Below are positions 1 through 7,662 of a stretch of DNA of 35,033 nt, piece after piece. Source of the DNA: Clostridia bacterium (GTDB lineage Bacteria > Bacillota > Clostridia > Oscillospirales > CAG-272). The notes under the pieces are model-generated. The model did no database searches. It was not told the origin of the DNA and saw nothing but the letters and a program-made list of their open reading frames with translations. The DNA lies in contig JAFTQX010000068.1 in assembly GCA_017462545.1 (NCBI GenBank), positions 1 to 35,033 on the forward strand, in the 5' to 3' direction. Numbering within the stretch: the stretch's first letter is position 1; each line of letters starts with the position of its first letter. The translations under genes were made by a program, and so were the position numbers.

Positions 1-896
1 GCCACGGCGCGCTGGCAGAGCGTTCGCTGCTGCCCGTGCTCCCCTCTGTTGAGGAGTTCCCCTATGCGATCCGTCTGGTTTCCGAGATCCTCTCCTCCAA
101 CGGCTCTACCTCGCAGGCCTCCGTTTGCGGCTCTACCTTGGCTCTGATGGATGCCGGCGTTCCGATCTCCGCTCCCGTTGCCGGTATCTCCTGCGGTCTG
201 ATCACCGCAGAGGATGGTTCCTTTGATACCATGATCGATATCCAGGGCCTTGAGGATTTCTATGGCGATATGGACTTCAAGGTAGCCGGTACGCACAAGG
301 GTATCACCGCCATCCAGATGGACTTGAAGATCGACGGTCTGACCCCCGAGATCATTAAGAACGCGCTGGAGACCACCCACAAGGGTCGTGATTATATCAT
401 CGACGAGATTATTCTTAAGGCTATTCCCGCTCCTCGTGCGGATGTTTCCGAGTATGCGCCCAAGATGATTACCATGAAGATCGCGGTTGATAAGATTCGC
501 GAGGTAATCGGTACGGGCGGCAAGGTGATTCAGAAGATCACCGCCGATACCGGTGCCAAGATCGACATTGAGGACGATGGCTCGATCTTCATTTCTGCTG
601 TCAACCGTGACAGCGCTGATGCCGCCAAGAAGATCATTGACGGTATCGTATTTGAGCCTGAGGTAGGTGCTACCGATGAGGCAACGGTAACCCGTATCAT
701 TCCGATCGGCGCGTTCGTTGAGTACGCTCCCGGTAAGGAGGGTCTGGTTCACATTTCCAAGCTGCAGCAGCAGCGCACCGAGAAGGTTGAGGATGTGGTA
801 GCCGTTGGTGACCATGTTCGTGTCAAGTTCCTCGGTATCGATGAAAAGGGTCGTTCTAACCTTTCGATGAAGGATGCTGCCCCGGTAGAAGAATAA
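1..896 (+). CDS. pnp: Polyribonucleotide nucleotidyltransferase (PNPase), 3' part only
   Basis: This is the C-terminal part of the phosphorolytic 3'-5' exoribonuclease of RNA turnover. The gene is cut by the window edge and the first complete codon is at base 3. The visible protein (about 297 residues) opens with HGALAERSLLPVLP, part of the second RNase PH core domain. The core continues through GSTLALMDAGVPI and SAPVAGISCGL. A KH domain follows with the loop IREVIGTGGKVIQKI, then an S1 RNA-binding domain (GAFVEYAPGKEGLVHIS). The order is normal for PNPase, and the end, shortly after the S1 domain, is unexceptional. A strong hairpin terminator follows at once. The upstream partner, usually rpsO, is outside the window. 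Confidence 0.97.
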   Translation, partial: HGALAERSLLPVLPSVEEFPYAIRLVSEILSSNGSTSQASVCGSTLALMDAGVPISAPVAGISCGLITAEDGSFDTMIDIQGLEDFYGDMDFKVAGTHKGITAIQMDLKIDGLTPEIIKNALETTHKGRDYIIDEIILKAIPAPRADVSEYAPKMITMKIAVDKIREVIGTGGKVIQKITADTGAKIDIEDDGSIFISAVNRDSADAAKKIIDGIVFEPEVGATDEATVTRIIPIGAFVEYAPGKEGLVHISKLQQQRTEKVEDVVAVGDHVRVKFLGIDEKGRSNLSMKDAAPVEE

Positions 897-904
897 GAAT
901 TACG

Positions 905-943
905 TCGGATAGCGTCTTCACGGCGCTATCCGATTTATCGTTT
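905..943 (+). terminator. Rho-independent terminator after pnp
   Basis: A perfect 10-bp stem (905-914 with 924-933) has a 9-nt loop and is followed by an interrupted T-rich tail, TTTATCGTTT. It lies 8 nt after the pnp stop codon and should separate pnp from the dihydrouridine synthase gene. Confidence 0.85.
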
Positions 944-960
944 GGCGGAAAGGAGAGGTT

Positions 961-1929
961 ATGCAGATCGGTCGTGTTTCGTTGCAAAATGGGCTTTGCC
1001 TTGCCCCTATGGCAGGCTTTACCGACCACGCTATGCGTGCTTCCTGCCACGCCATGGGTGCGGAATATACCGTCACCGAAATGGTATCGGCCAAGGCCGT
1101 CTGCTATGGGGATAAGAAGACGCCTCTGCTTGCCCGCGTTTATCCCGAGGATGGGGCTTGCGCTGTGCAGCTTTTTGGCTCGGAGGAGACCTTTCTTGCC
1201 GAGGCAGCACGCCGCTTGGCTGACGGCGCTGCAGGTGGCATCATGCCCCTTGCCTTTGATATCAACATGGGGTGCCCCGTTCCCAAGGTTGCCGGCAATG
1301 GAGAGGGAAGCGCCTTGATGAAGGCCCCCGCGCTTGTGGAGCGGCTGGTTGCCACTGTTGTGAAGGCGACCACCTTGCCTGTTACCGTGAAGATCCGCTC
1401 CGGATGGGACAGCGCACATATCAACGCACCGGAGGTTGCCCGTGCGGCGGAAAGCGGTGGGGCGGCGGCCATTTTTGTACATGCCCGCACCCGTACGCAA
1501 ATGTACAGCGGCAAAGCGGATTACAGCGTGATTGCTGCGGTCAAGCAGGCTGTTTCTGTTCCCGTAGTGGGCAACGGTGACGTGGTGGATGGCGAGAGTG
1601 CCTTGCGCCTGCTGCGTGAGACGGGGTGTGACGGACTCATGGTAGGCCGTGCGGCTGTTGGCAACCCGTTTGTGTTTTCTGAAATTTTGGCCGCCCTGCA
1701 GGGCAAGACATATGCTCGGCCGGACGGAGAGGCCTATTACCACGCAGCCATGGCGCAGCTTGCCATGCGCGCAAGGGAAAAGGGAGAGGCTGTTGCCGTG
1801 CGTGAATCGCGCAAGCAGATGGCTATGTTTGTGCATGGCTTTCCTGCGGCGGCAGCATGCCGTGCAAGGATTCATGAGGCGTCTACCATTGCCGAAATGG
1901 AAGAATGCCTTTCTATTTTATGCAATTGA
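961..1929 (+). CDS. tRNA-dihydrouridine synthase (Dus family, DusB-like)
   Basis: This FMN enzyme reduces specific uridines in tRNA to dihydrouridine with NAD(P)H. The 322-residue protein has the Dus TIM barrel. LCLAPMAGFTDHAMR at residues 12-26 is the N-terminal flavin-binding strand and loop. The catalytic cysteine is C105 in DINMGCPVPKV. KIRSGWD and VHARTRTQMYSG supply phosphate and flavin contacts, and VVGNGDVVDG and GLMVGRAAVGNP follow. The length is normal for DusB. The ATG at 961 is preceded by AAGGAGAGG (949-957). No promoter is evident between the pnp terminator and this gene, so it may depend on readthrough or on a promoter I cannot recognise. Which tRNA position it modifies cannot be read from the sequence. 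Confidence 0.94.
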   Translation: MQIGRVSLQNGLCLAPMAGFTDHAMRASCHAMGAEYTVTEMVSAKAVCYGDKKTPLLARVYPEDGACAVQLFGSEETFLAEAARRLADGAAGGIMPLAFDINMGCPVPKVAGNGEGSALMKAPALVERLVATVVKATTLPVTVKIRSGWDSAHINAPEVARAAESGGAAAIFVHARTRTQMYSGKADYSVIAAVKQAVSVPVVGNGDVVDGESALRLLRETGCDGLMVGRAAVGNPFVFSEILAALQGKTYARPDGEAYYHAAMAQLAMRAREKGEAVAVRESRKQMAMFVHGFPAAAACRARIHEASTIAEMEECLSILCN

Positions 1930-1951
1930 TTATTTTTTGGAGGTAACTGTG

Positions 1952-2590
1952 ATGCGTGTTCTTCGTGTATTGGTTTCGTCTTTTTTGGCAGGTATCATGA
2001 TCGCCATCGGCGGCAGCGTTTTCCTTTCGCTTGTTTCTATCAACAAGGTGGCGGGTGCGCTTTTGTTCTCGGTCGGTCTGTTCTCCATTCTGATGTTCCG
2101 CTTGCATCTGTATACGGGTAAGATCTGTTATGTCGTTTCGGGAGATGGAAAGTGGCAGAATCGCGTGATCGAGGTGCTTGCCACATTGGTTGGTAACACG
2201 CTCGGCGCCGGCATGACCGGTCTTCTTCTTTCCGAGAAGTTTATGACCGTGGCAGAGCCCTTGGTAAAGGGCAAGCTGGAGATTTCGCTTGGTTATGTAT
2301 TCGTTTACGCGCTTTTCTGCGGTATTCTGATCTATGTGGCGGTAGAGGCCTTCCGCTCCGTGAAGGAGGGCGCGCTGAAATCCACGATCGTATTCCTTTG
2401 TGTATCGGTCTTTATTCTGTCCGGCTTTGAGCATTCGATTGCGGATATCTTTTACTTCTTTGCGGCGCGTTCGTTTGACCTGCCGTCCATCCTCTTTCTG
2501 CTTGTTGTCGTTCTTGGCAATACGGCGGGCGGCATTCTCTTCCGTGAGCTGCATCGGCTGTACAACTATCTGGCAGAAAAGGATGCGTAA
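1952..2590 (+). CDS. Formate/nitrite transporter (FNT) family channel, short form
   Basis: This is a predicted pentameric membrane channel for small monovalent anions such as formate, nitrite, acetate or hydrosulfide. The 212-residue protein has six hydrophobic segments near residues 6-28, 33-55, 72-94, 111-134, 144-168 and 179-202. The family signature SGFEHSIADIF is in the fifth segment and carries the pore histidine H161, with a lysine (K143) shortly before it. NTAGGILF matches the last conserved helix. Family members are usually about 260-280 residues, so the termini and loops are short here, but no membrane segment is missing. GGAGG at 1939-1943 selects the ATG at 1952. It starts 22 bp after the dus gene and is probably co-transcribed with it. 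The substrate is not predictable from the sequence. Confidence 0.83.
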   Translation: MRVLRVLVSSFLAGIMIAIGGSVFLSLVSINKVAGALLFSVGLFSILMFRLHLYTGKICYVVSGDGKWQNRVIEVLATLVGNTLGAGMTGLLLSEKFMTVAEPLVKGKLEISLGYVFVYALFCGILIYVAVEAFRSVKEGALKSTIVFLCVSVFILSGFEHSIADIFYFFAARSFDLPSILFLLVVVLGNTAGGILFRELHRLYNYLAEKDA

Positions 2591-2661
2591 GCGCAATCTT
2601 TTTTGAGAACGGGGAATTCGTAAATAATTTGTGTTCTCGCAAAGAAAAAAACATCTTCCCC

Positions 2662-2690
2662 TTGACAGAGCGGCTGAAAAACGGTATAAT
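2662..2690 (+). promoter_or_regulatory. Sigma-A promoter of the cpsB-cpsC-cpsD unit
   Basis: The -35 TTGACA (2662-2667) and -10 TATAAT (2685-2690) both match consensus exactly, with a 17-bp spacer. The start codon of the phosphatase gene lies about 40 bp downstream, after AGGAGG (2719-2724). It should be a strong constitutive promoter. Confidence 0.92.
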
Positions 2691-2730
2691 AAATTAGTCC
2701 TGCAAACTGTTTAAGAGTAGGAGGAAGGCA

Positions 2731-3471
2731 ATGCCTAAACTGGCAGATCTGCACAATCACGCGCTGTTCGGTGTTGATGATGGCGCAAAGACAAAAGAGA
2801 TGGCTGAGCAGATGCTGGCAATCTCTTATGCCGAGGGCGTGCGTGTTCTGTGCCTGACCCCGCATGGCGATCCCATGCGGTTCCCCTGTGAGAAGGAGAC
2901 GCTGCTTTCTCGGTTTGAAGAGCTTAAGGAGCTTTGCTCGGAAAGGTTTCCCGATCTCACGCTTTATTTAGGCAATGAAATGTTTGGGTACATTGATAGT
3001 GCTGCGGCACTTGCCGCGGGGAGCTTCTTTTCACTTGGTGAAGGCAATGTTGCGCTGGTTGAGTTTGCTGTGGACGTGGGATATCGTGAGATGTGTAACA
3101 TTTTGCAATCCTATCGCGCTGCAGGATATCGACCCATGCTGGCGCATGCCGAGCGGATTTTGTGTCTTTTGTCTGATGTCACGCGTGTGCATGAGCTTGC
3201 GGAAATGCGTGTGTTGATTCAAGTCAATACATCTGCTTTCCGACGCGGCTTTTTTGCTTCGCCTGTCAATCGGTTTGTCAATCGCTTGCTGGATGAGGAT
3301 CTGATTGACGTCGTAGCCTCTGATGCACATGCGGTAGAGGAACGTACGCCTCGTATGTTGGATGCCTATGCTGCCGTGGAAAAACGATGCGGCAAAGCGC
3401 GGGCAGAGCAGCTTTTTTATGAAAATCCCGTACGCATCGTAACGGGAGGAAACGAAAGGGGACATTTATGA
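2731..3471 (+). CDS. CpsB/YwqE-type PHP-domain tyrosine-protein phosphatase
   Basis: This is a metal-dependent phosphatase of the PHP family that dephosphorylates the tyrosine cluster of partner BY-kinases. The 246-residue protein shows the expected metal motifs in order: DLHNH (D6, H8, H10) followed by GVDDGAKT, then TPHGDP, LGNEMFG, MLAHAERI and ASDAHAVEERTPRM. The length is typical of CpsB/YwqE. It is the first gene after a consensus promoter, and its stop overlaps the start of the Wzz-like gene by 4 bp, which suggests translational coupling. Together with the next two genes it forms the phosphatase-adaptor-kinase set that controls polysaccharide assembly in Firmicutes, although no glycosyltransferase lies nearby. 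Confidence 0.88.
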   Translation: MPKLADLHNHALFGVDDGAKTKEMAEQMLAISYAEGVRVLCLTPHGDPMRFPCEKETLLSRFEELKELCSERFPDLTLYLGNEMFGYIDSAAALAAGSFFSLGEGNVALVEFAVDVGYREMCNILQSYRAAGYRPMLAHAERILCLLSDVTRVHELAEMRVLIQVNTSAFRRGFFASPVNRFVNRLLDEDLIDVVASDAHAVEERTPRMLDAYAAVEKRCGKARAEQLFYENPVRIVTGGNERGHL

Positions 3472-4172
3472 ACAACGAGTATGAGCATGTAGCCGTAGCA
3501 GAGACGGAGGAGGAGCGCGTGATTGATCTGCGCGAGATTTTCCACGTTCTTCTTTCCAAGGCAATATGGATCGTTCTGTGTGTGGCAATTTTTGTTGCGG
3601 GGGCTGCCATCTATACCAAGACGTTTACCAAGCCGCAATATAGAGCGACAGCAGTCGTCTATGTCAACGATGGTAATATGTCTGCTACCAATAATATTGC
3701 CGTGGCTACCTATCTGGCAGAGGACTACGCCAAAACCGTTACCCTTCCTTCCGTGCTGGAGAAGGCAATCAACAACTTGGCGTTGGATATGTCCTATCAG
3801 GAGCTGACGCCGAAGGTAAGCATTTCGTTGGAGGAGGAGAGCCGTATTGTTGAGATTACGGTGACCGATACCGCCGCCAACATCGCGCAGGCGCTTTGCA
3901 ACGAGATCTGCCTGGTCTCCAAGTATCGCTTTGAGGAGCTGGTGGATGCAACGCGCGTTTCGCTGTATGAGGAGGCACGTCTTCCCTCCGGCCCCTCCGG
4001 TCCCAACATGATGAGAAACATGATGCTTGCCGGTGTGATCGGCTTTGTTCTTCCTTGTGCGGTTATTCTTTTGATCTATATGATCGATGATCGCATCAAG
4101 AGCGCGGAGGATATCCAGCGTGTGCTGAAGCTCAGCACCCTTGGCGATATTCCGTACCGCAGAGATAATTGA
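3468..4172 (+). CDS. Wzz/CpsC-like membrane adaptor (polysaccharide chain-length/kinase activator)
   Basis: The 234-residue membrane protein has a Wzz-type layout. A short cytoplasmic N-terminus contains IDLREIFHVLLSK, transmembrane helix 1 spans about residues 32-51, and a short extracytoplasmic domain opens with PQYRATAVVYVND. A proline-containing stretch RLPSGPSGPN precedes transmembrane helix 2 (about 185-205), and a cytoplasmic tail DDRIKSAEDIQRVL follows. In Gram-positive systems this tail activates the separate BY-kinase encoded next door. The extracytoplasmic part is small, as in CpsC/CapA rather than Gram-negative Wzz. It overlaps the phosphatase gene by 4 bp and is followed 17 bp later by the kinase gene. 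Confidence 0.86.
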   Translation: MNNEYEHVAVAETEEERVIDLREIFHVLLSKAIWIVLCVAIFVAGAAIYTKTFTKPQYRATAVVYVNDGNMSATNNIAVATYLAEDYAKTVTLPSVLEKAINNLALDMSYQELTPKVSISLEEESRIVEITVTDTAANIAQALCNEICLVSKYRFEELVDATRVSLYEEARLPSGPSGPNMMRNMMLAGVIGFVLPCAVILLIYMIDDRIKSAEDIQRVLKLSTLGDIPYRRDN

Positions 4173-4189
4173 GAAAGGGGTGTGTAGAA

Positions 4190-4921
4190 ATGGATGAAGC
4201 AGTAAACGTAGCTACCCCCGAAAATACCGGATGCATGAAAATTGAGCTGCAGGATCTTACCATTGGCAGCTATAGCAAAAATGAGGCCTATAAAACGCTG
4301 CGTACCAATCTGATGTTCTGTGGTAGCGATAAAAAGGTCATTGCCTTTACCAGTTGTCTGCCCGCTGAGGGAAAAACGACAACGGTCATGCATCTTGCCC
4401 GCACCTTGACCGAAATTGGCAAGCGCGTGCTGGTCATTGATGGTGATATGCGCCGTTCTATGGCGGCTGCCCGTTACGGTGTTACCGGCGTGCAGTACGG
4501 CCTTAGCCAGTATCTTTCCGGCCAGGTAGAGAAGAAGGATATTATTTGTGAAACACAGTTTGTCGGCTTTTATATCATTTTTGCCGGCTATTATCCCCCG
4601 AACCCGGTTGAGCTGCTTGACAGCGAACGCTTCCGCAGCTTTATTGCCGAGGTGCGTGAGGAATATGACTATGTGTTGATCGACAATCCGCCGGTCATGG
4701 AGATCGTGGATGCAGTCGTTACCGCCAAGTGCTGTGATGGTGCCATTTTGGTCATCGCCAAGGGCTCGGACAGTGTGCGCCAGGTAAAGTCCTGCAAGCA
4801 GCAGATTGAAAAAACCGGCTGCCCAATTCTCGGCGTTGTTCTCAATTCTCTCAACCACCGCAAGCTCTACGGGAGAAAGAGACGGGATTATTACGGTAAA
4901 TATTTTAACAACCAGGAATAA
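4190..4921 (+). CDS. CpsD/CapB-type bacterial tyrosine kinase (BY-kinase)
   Basis: This 243-residue P-loop tyrosine autokinase has the motif EAYKTLRTN at 32-40, which mediates ring assembly in this family. Walker A is PAEGKTTT (K62), Walker A' is VLVIDGDMRR (D84, D86), and Walker B is YVLIDNPP at 161-168. A C-terminal tyrosine cluster (Y227, Y234, Y235, Y238) is the expected autophosphorylation site and target of the CpsB phosphatase. The start at ATG 4190 is chosen because GAAAGGGG (4173-4180) sits at the right distance. An upstream in-frame TTG at 4169 would overlap the previous gene and has no such site. It is the last gene of the unit and is followed by a terminator. Confidence 0.92.
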   Translation: MDEAVNVATPENTGCMKIELQDLTIGSYSKNEAYKTLRTNLMFCGSDKKVIAFTSCLPAEGKTTTVMHLARTLTEIGKRVLVIDGDMRRSMAAARYGVTGVQYGLSQYLSGQVEKKDIICETQFVGFYIIFAGYYPPNPVELLDSERFRSFIAEVREEYDYVLIDNPPVMEIVDAVVTAKCCDGAILVIAKGSDSVRQVKSCKQQIEKTGCPILGVVLNSLNHRKLYGRKRRDYYGKYFNNQE

Positions 4922-4940
4922 GATGCTGCAAAATTCAAAC

Positions 4941-4987
4941 GGGCAACAGCCCCGCGGTAGCAGTATATAGAACATGCAAGGGGCTGT
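4941..4987 (+). promoter_or_regulatory. Candidate antiterminator pairing upstream of the 4978-5008 hairpin
   Basis: ACAGCCCC at 4946-4953 is identical to the 3' arm of the following terminator. It can pair with GGGGCTGT (4980-4987), the 5' arm of that terminator. GGGC (4941-4944) can in turn pair with GCCC (4949-4952), which would release the terminator. Three mutually exclusive stems in about 70 nt resemble an attenuator leader. No ligand domain, leader peptide or factor site is recognised, so this is a structural inference only. Confidence 0.35.
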
Positions 4988-5008
4988 ATCATGGATACAG
5001 CCCCTTTT
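4978..5008 (+). terminator. Rho-independent terminator after the BY-kinase gene
   Basis: A 13-bp perfect stem (4978-4990 with 4994-5006) has an ATG triloop and a TTTT tail. It ends only 16 nt before the start codon of the next gene on the same strand, leaving no room for a promoter between them. Confidence 0.88.
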
Positions 5009-5024
5009 GCAGAGATGAGGATGT

Positions 5025-6050
5025 ATGCATCATATCCACAATCATGAGGGGGCACTTGCCGAAACGCAGGCGTGCAACCGAGAATTTTTTCGGCTGCTGG
5101 CTGGCTATCTCAATGCGTGCCCAACGCTTGTCACGCGTGAGCTGATCGAGGAATTGACCGACTCTTGCGCCGTGAGTGAAAAGGAGGCATTTTGTGCCAT
5201 CCTCTCTGCCGCATTTGGCTGGGAGGAGGAGGAAAACGAGCATGATCGCCGCCTCTTTCACGAATATCTCCTACCCTCGGTTCGTGCGCTGGAGCCGACA
5301 AGCTACCTATCCGACCCCTATTATCAAAATGTTCGCATTCCTGATCGTCGTCTCGGAAAATGGCGGTTGCAGGAGGCACATTATGCGCCTTATGAGGGGT
5401 TTGTATGTGGGTCGCTTGCTCTGACTGAGCAGCTGGCCGAAATCCCACCTATCGGCTATTTTGCAGATGGGTTTTCCTATCCCATGGTGCTTGAAAACGG
5501 GGTGGAGTGGATGGCCATCAAGCCGAATGAGATTGAGACGATGCGCGCGCCGATAGCCGGGGCGCATGGCAGGGTGCTTACCTATGGCTTGGGGCTTGGT
5601 TATTTTGCTTATATGGCGGCAAGGCGGCCGGAGGTCAGCTCTGTTACCGTGATTGAACGCGATAAGGATGTCATCACACTTTTTCGCGAGGAAATCTTGC
5701 CACAGCTGGAGGTCTTTGAGAAGATTCACGTGATAGAGGCAGATGCCTTTGCCTTTGCCGATAGCCCTGCGGCGCGCGGCTTTGACTATGTGTTTTGTGA
5801 TCTGTGGCATGACGCGTCTGATGGGCTGCCGCTGTATATCCGCATGCGAAAGATAGAAAAAACCTACAAAGACCCGCCCTATGTATATTGGGTAGAGGAT
5901 ATGATCCTTTCTCGCCTACGTGCCATGGTGTATGATGGTATTTGCAACGGCACGCCGTCCCTGACCGATGAGAAAGAAATCTATAAGATTTTGCAAGACC
6001 CCTATCTGCGGCAGCTGGCACCTGACCTGCGTGCCGTGCAAGAGGGGTGA
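5025..6050 (+). CDS. Uncharacterised protein with a class I SAM-methyltransferase-like fold
   Basis: This 341-residue cytoplasmic protein is not one I can name. Its C-terminal half has a Rossmann methyltransferase pattern. Motif I is RVLTYGLGLGYFAYMAA, an acidic residue ends the second strand (VTVIERDKD, E211), HVIEADAF follows at about 235-242, and the fourth strand is FDYVFCDLWHD with D259. This arrangement also resembles spermidine-synthase-type folds, but no polyamine-binding motif is clear. The N-terminal 130 residues are helical-looking, with no recognised domain. The substrate is unknown. It begins 16 nt after a strong terminator, and only GATGAGG (5014-5020) is available as a close-spaced ribosome-binding site. 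It is followed 10 bp later by an HD-domain gene, probably in the same transcript. Confidence 0.6.
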   Translation: MHHIHNHEGALAETQACNREFFRLLAGYLNACPTLVTRELIEELTDSCAVSEKEAFCAILSAAFGWEEEENEHDRRLFHEYLLPSVRALEPTSYLSDPYYQNVRIPDRRLGKWRLQEAHYAPYEGFVCGSLALTEQLAEIPPIGYFADGFSYPMVLENGVEWMAIKPNEIETMRAPIAGAHGRVLTYGLGLGYFAYMAARRPEVSSVTVIERDKDVITLFREEILPQLEVFEKIHVIEADAFAFADSPAARGFDYVFCDLWHDASDGLPLYIRMRKIEKTYKDPPYVYWVEDMILSRLRAMVYDGICNGTPSLTDEKEIYKILQDPYLRQLAPDLRAVQEG

Positions 6051-6060
6051 AAGGAGCTTT

Positions 6061-6720
6061 ATGATTACCTACGAAGAGCTGCGCAGGGATGAAGAGATTC
6101 GCACCTACATCACACGCGCGGATGAGTCGCTTTGTGCGCTGGGTTATACCGAGCATAGCTTTGCGCATGTGACGCGTGTGGCAGAAACAGCAGCCTACCT
6201 GCTCGAAACGCTGCATGTTGATGCGCACACCGTAGAGCTGGCGCGCATTGCCGGCTATTTGCACGATATCGGTAACCTGGTGAACCGTACCGACCATTCG
6301 CTCAGCGGGGCGATCATCGCCTTTCGTATTTTGGAGCATAAGGGCATGTCGGCTGCCGATATTTCCACCATTGTCACCGCGATCGGTAACCATGACGAGG
6401 GGACCGGTGTTGCTGTCAATGCCGTAGCTGCCGCGCTGATTATTGCCGACAAGAGCGATGTTCGCCGTACGCGCGTGCGCAATGCAGATGTTGCCACCTT
6501 TGATATTCACGACCGCGTGAATTATTCGGTTACCTCCTCCTCCGTTACGGTGAACGAGGATCATACCACCGTTCACCTTTCCCTTGAGATCGATACCGCC
6601 ATCAGCCCCGTGATGGATTATTTCGAGATCTTTCTCAGCCGCATGACCATGTGCCGTAAGGCTGCCGAAAAGCTGGGGCTTGCCTTCCGTTTGACCATCA
6701 ACGGTCAAAGACTGTTTTGA
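6061..6720 (+). CDS. HD-domain metal-dependent phosphohydrolase
   Basis: This 219-residue protein has the HD superfamily metal site in order: H36 (HSFAHVTRVAE), the H68-D69 doublet (GYLHDIGN) and D130 (LIIADKSDV). Additional histidines are H79 (TDHSLSG) and H111 (GNHDEG). The family hydrolyses phosphate esters, often of nucleotides, and the substrate here is not evident. The C-terminal 70 residues (from about 145) form a beta-rich extension whose role is unclear. AAGGAG at 6051-6056 fixes the start at ATG 6061. It lies between the methyltransferase-like gene and a vitamin B6 kinase gene, all on one strand ahead of a shared terminator. Confidence 0.85.
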   Translation: MITYEELRRDEEIRTYITRADESLCALGYTEHSFAHVTRVAETAAYLLETLHVDAHTVELARIAGYLHDIGNLVNRTDHSLSGAIIAFRILEHKGMSAADISTIVTAIGNHDEGTGVAVNAVAAALIIADKSDVRRTRVRNADVATFDIHDRVNYSVTSSSVTVNEDHTTVHLSLEIDTAISPVMDYFEIFLSRMTMCRKAAEKLGLAFRLTINGQRLF

Positions 6721-6785
6721 TAGCGGACGCACAAAAACAACCAAACGTACAGATCAGCCGCCCAAGCGGCGGCAGGAGGCTTTTT

Positions 6786-7622
6786 ATGAAGGATACAAAA
6801 AGAGCTTTGTCCGTGCAGGATATTTCCTGCCTTGGGCAATGCTCCAATACCGTGATCATGCCCATTCTTTCCGCTGCCGGGGTAGAGACGATTATGTTAC
6901 CTACCGCCCTGCTTTCTACGCATACCGGCGGCTTTCAGGGCTATACCTTTCTCGATTTGACAGAGGAGATGGAAAAGATTCTTTCTCATTTTACCACGCT
7001 CCCTTGGAAATTCGATTACCTCTGCACGGGGTATTTCGGCTCGGCAGAGCAGATCGGTATCCTGATGCAGCATCTGCCTTCCGTGCTGGAACCGGATGCT
7101 CTGCGCGTGATTGACCCCGTGATGGGAGATGATGGCAGGCTGTATTCGATCTACGATCATACCTATGTACAGCACATGCGCCGCCTGTGCGAGGGGGCGG
7201 ATGTGATTACCCCTAACCTGACAGAGGCGTGCCTGTTGGCGGATATTCCCTATCTTGGGGCAGGGTATGATGAGGCACTTTCTCGCACGCTTTTTGAACG
7301 CTTGCACGCCTTAGGGGCGAAACGCGTATTGCTGACAGGTGTGCTCTTTGATGAGCAGACCATTGGCGTGCTGGGGCACGAGGAGGGCGGTCATGGCTTT
7401 GCCGTTCGTTCTCCTTATGTGGACCGTCATTTTCACGGCACGGGGGATATTTTCACCGGTAGCCTGGTTGGTTTTCTGTCACGCGGCCTGTCATTGGAGG
7501 AGGCGGCCAATCGTGCTGTGCGGTTTGTTTCGGGTTGCATTACCGATACCGTTCCCGTGATGGATTGTCATTGGTATGGCCTGCGCTTTGAAGAGCGTTT
7601 GCAAGAGATAACAAATCTATAA
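6786..7622 (+). CDS. Pyridoxal/pyridoxamine kinase (ribokinase-like, PdxY/PdxK type)
   Basis: This enzyme phosphorylates vitamin B6 vitamers with ATP in the salvage route to pyridoxal 5'-phosphate. The 278-residue protein matches the family in order: QDISCLGQCSNTV at the N-terminus, LPTALLSTHTGGF at 38-50, VIDPVMGDDGRLY at 108-120, ITPNLTEACLL at 141-151, and the catalytic GTGD (218-221, base D221) followed by IFTGSLVG. AGGAGG at 6774-6779 selects ATG 6786. A 6-bp hairpin (6757-6773) lies just before that site. The stop codon is embedded in the bidirectional terminator shared with comEC. Preference between pyridoxal and pyridoxamine cannot be decided from sequence alone. Confidence 0.86.
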   Translation: MKDTKRALSVQDISCLGQCSNTVIMPILSAAGVETIMLPTALLSTHTGGFQGYTFLDLTEEMEKILSHFTTLPWKFDYLCTGYFGSAEQIGILMQHLPSVLEPDALRVIDPVMGDDGRLYSIYDHTYVQHMRRLCEGADVITPNLTEACLLADIPYLGAGYDEALSRTLFERLHALGAKRVLLTGVLFDEQTIGVLGHEEGGHGFAVRSPYVDRHFHGTGDIFTGSLVGFLSRGLSLEEAANRAVRFVSGCITDTVPVMDCHWYGLRFEERLQEITNL

Positions 7623-7662
7623 ATCAGAACGGCCTGCGATTGCAGGCCGTTCTGATTTATAG
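7617..7662. terminator. Bidirectional terminator between the B6 kinase gene and comEC
   Basis: A perfect 21-bp inverted repeat (7617-7637 with 7642-7662) has a GATT loop. The AT-rich outer arms give a T-rich 3' end on both strands. The stop codons of both converging genes lie inside the stem. Confidence 0.9.

Noticed and set aside
856-1875. Long minus-strand reading frame opposite the dihydrouridine synthase gene
   Set aside because: It is antisense to a clear Dus gene, has no family motif and no ribosome-binding site, and similar open antisense frames occur opposite most genes of this GC-rich window.
2584-2604. Possible terminator after the FNT-family gene
   Set aside because: Only a 4-bp stem (TGCG/CGCA) precedes the T6 run, with a mismatch directly below it, so it is too weak to call.
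6757-6773. GCCGCC/GGCGGC hairpin before the B6 kinase gene
   Set aside because: It has a 6-bp stem but no T tract follows directly; AGGAGG and the start codon come next, so it is not a terminator. A role in translation or mRNA processing is possible but unsupported.
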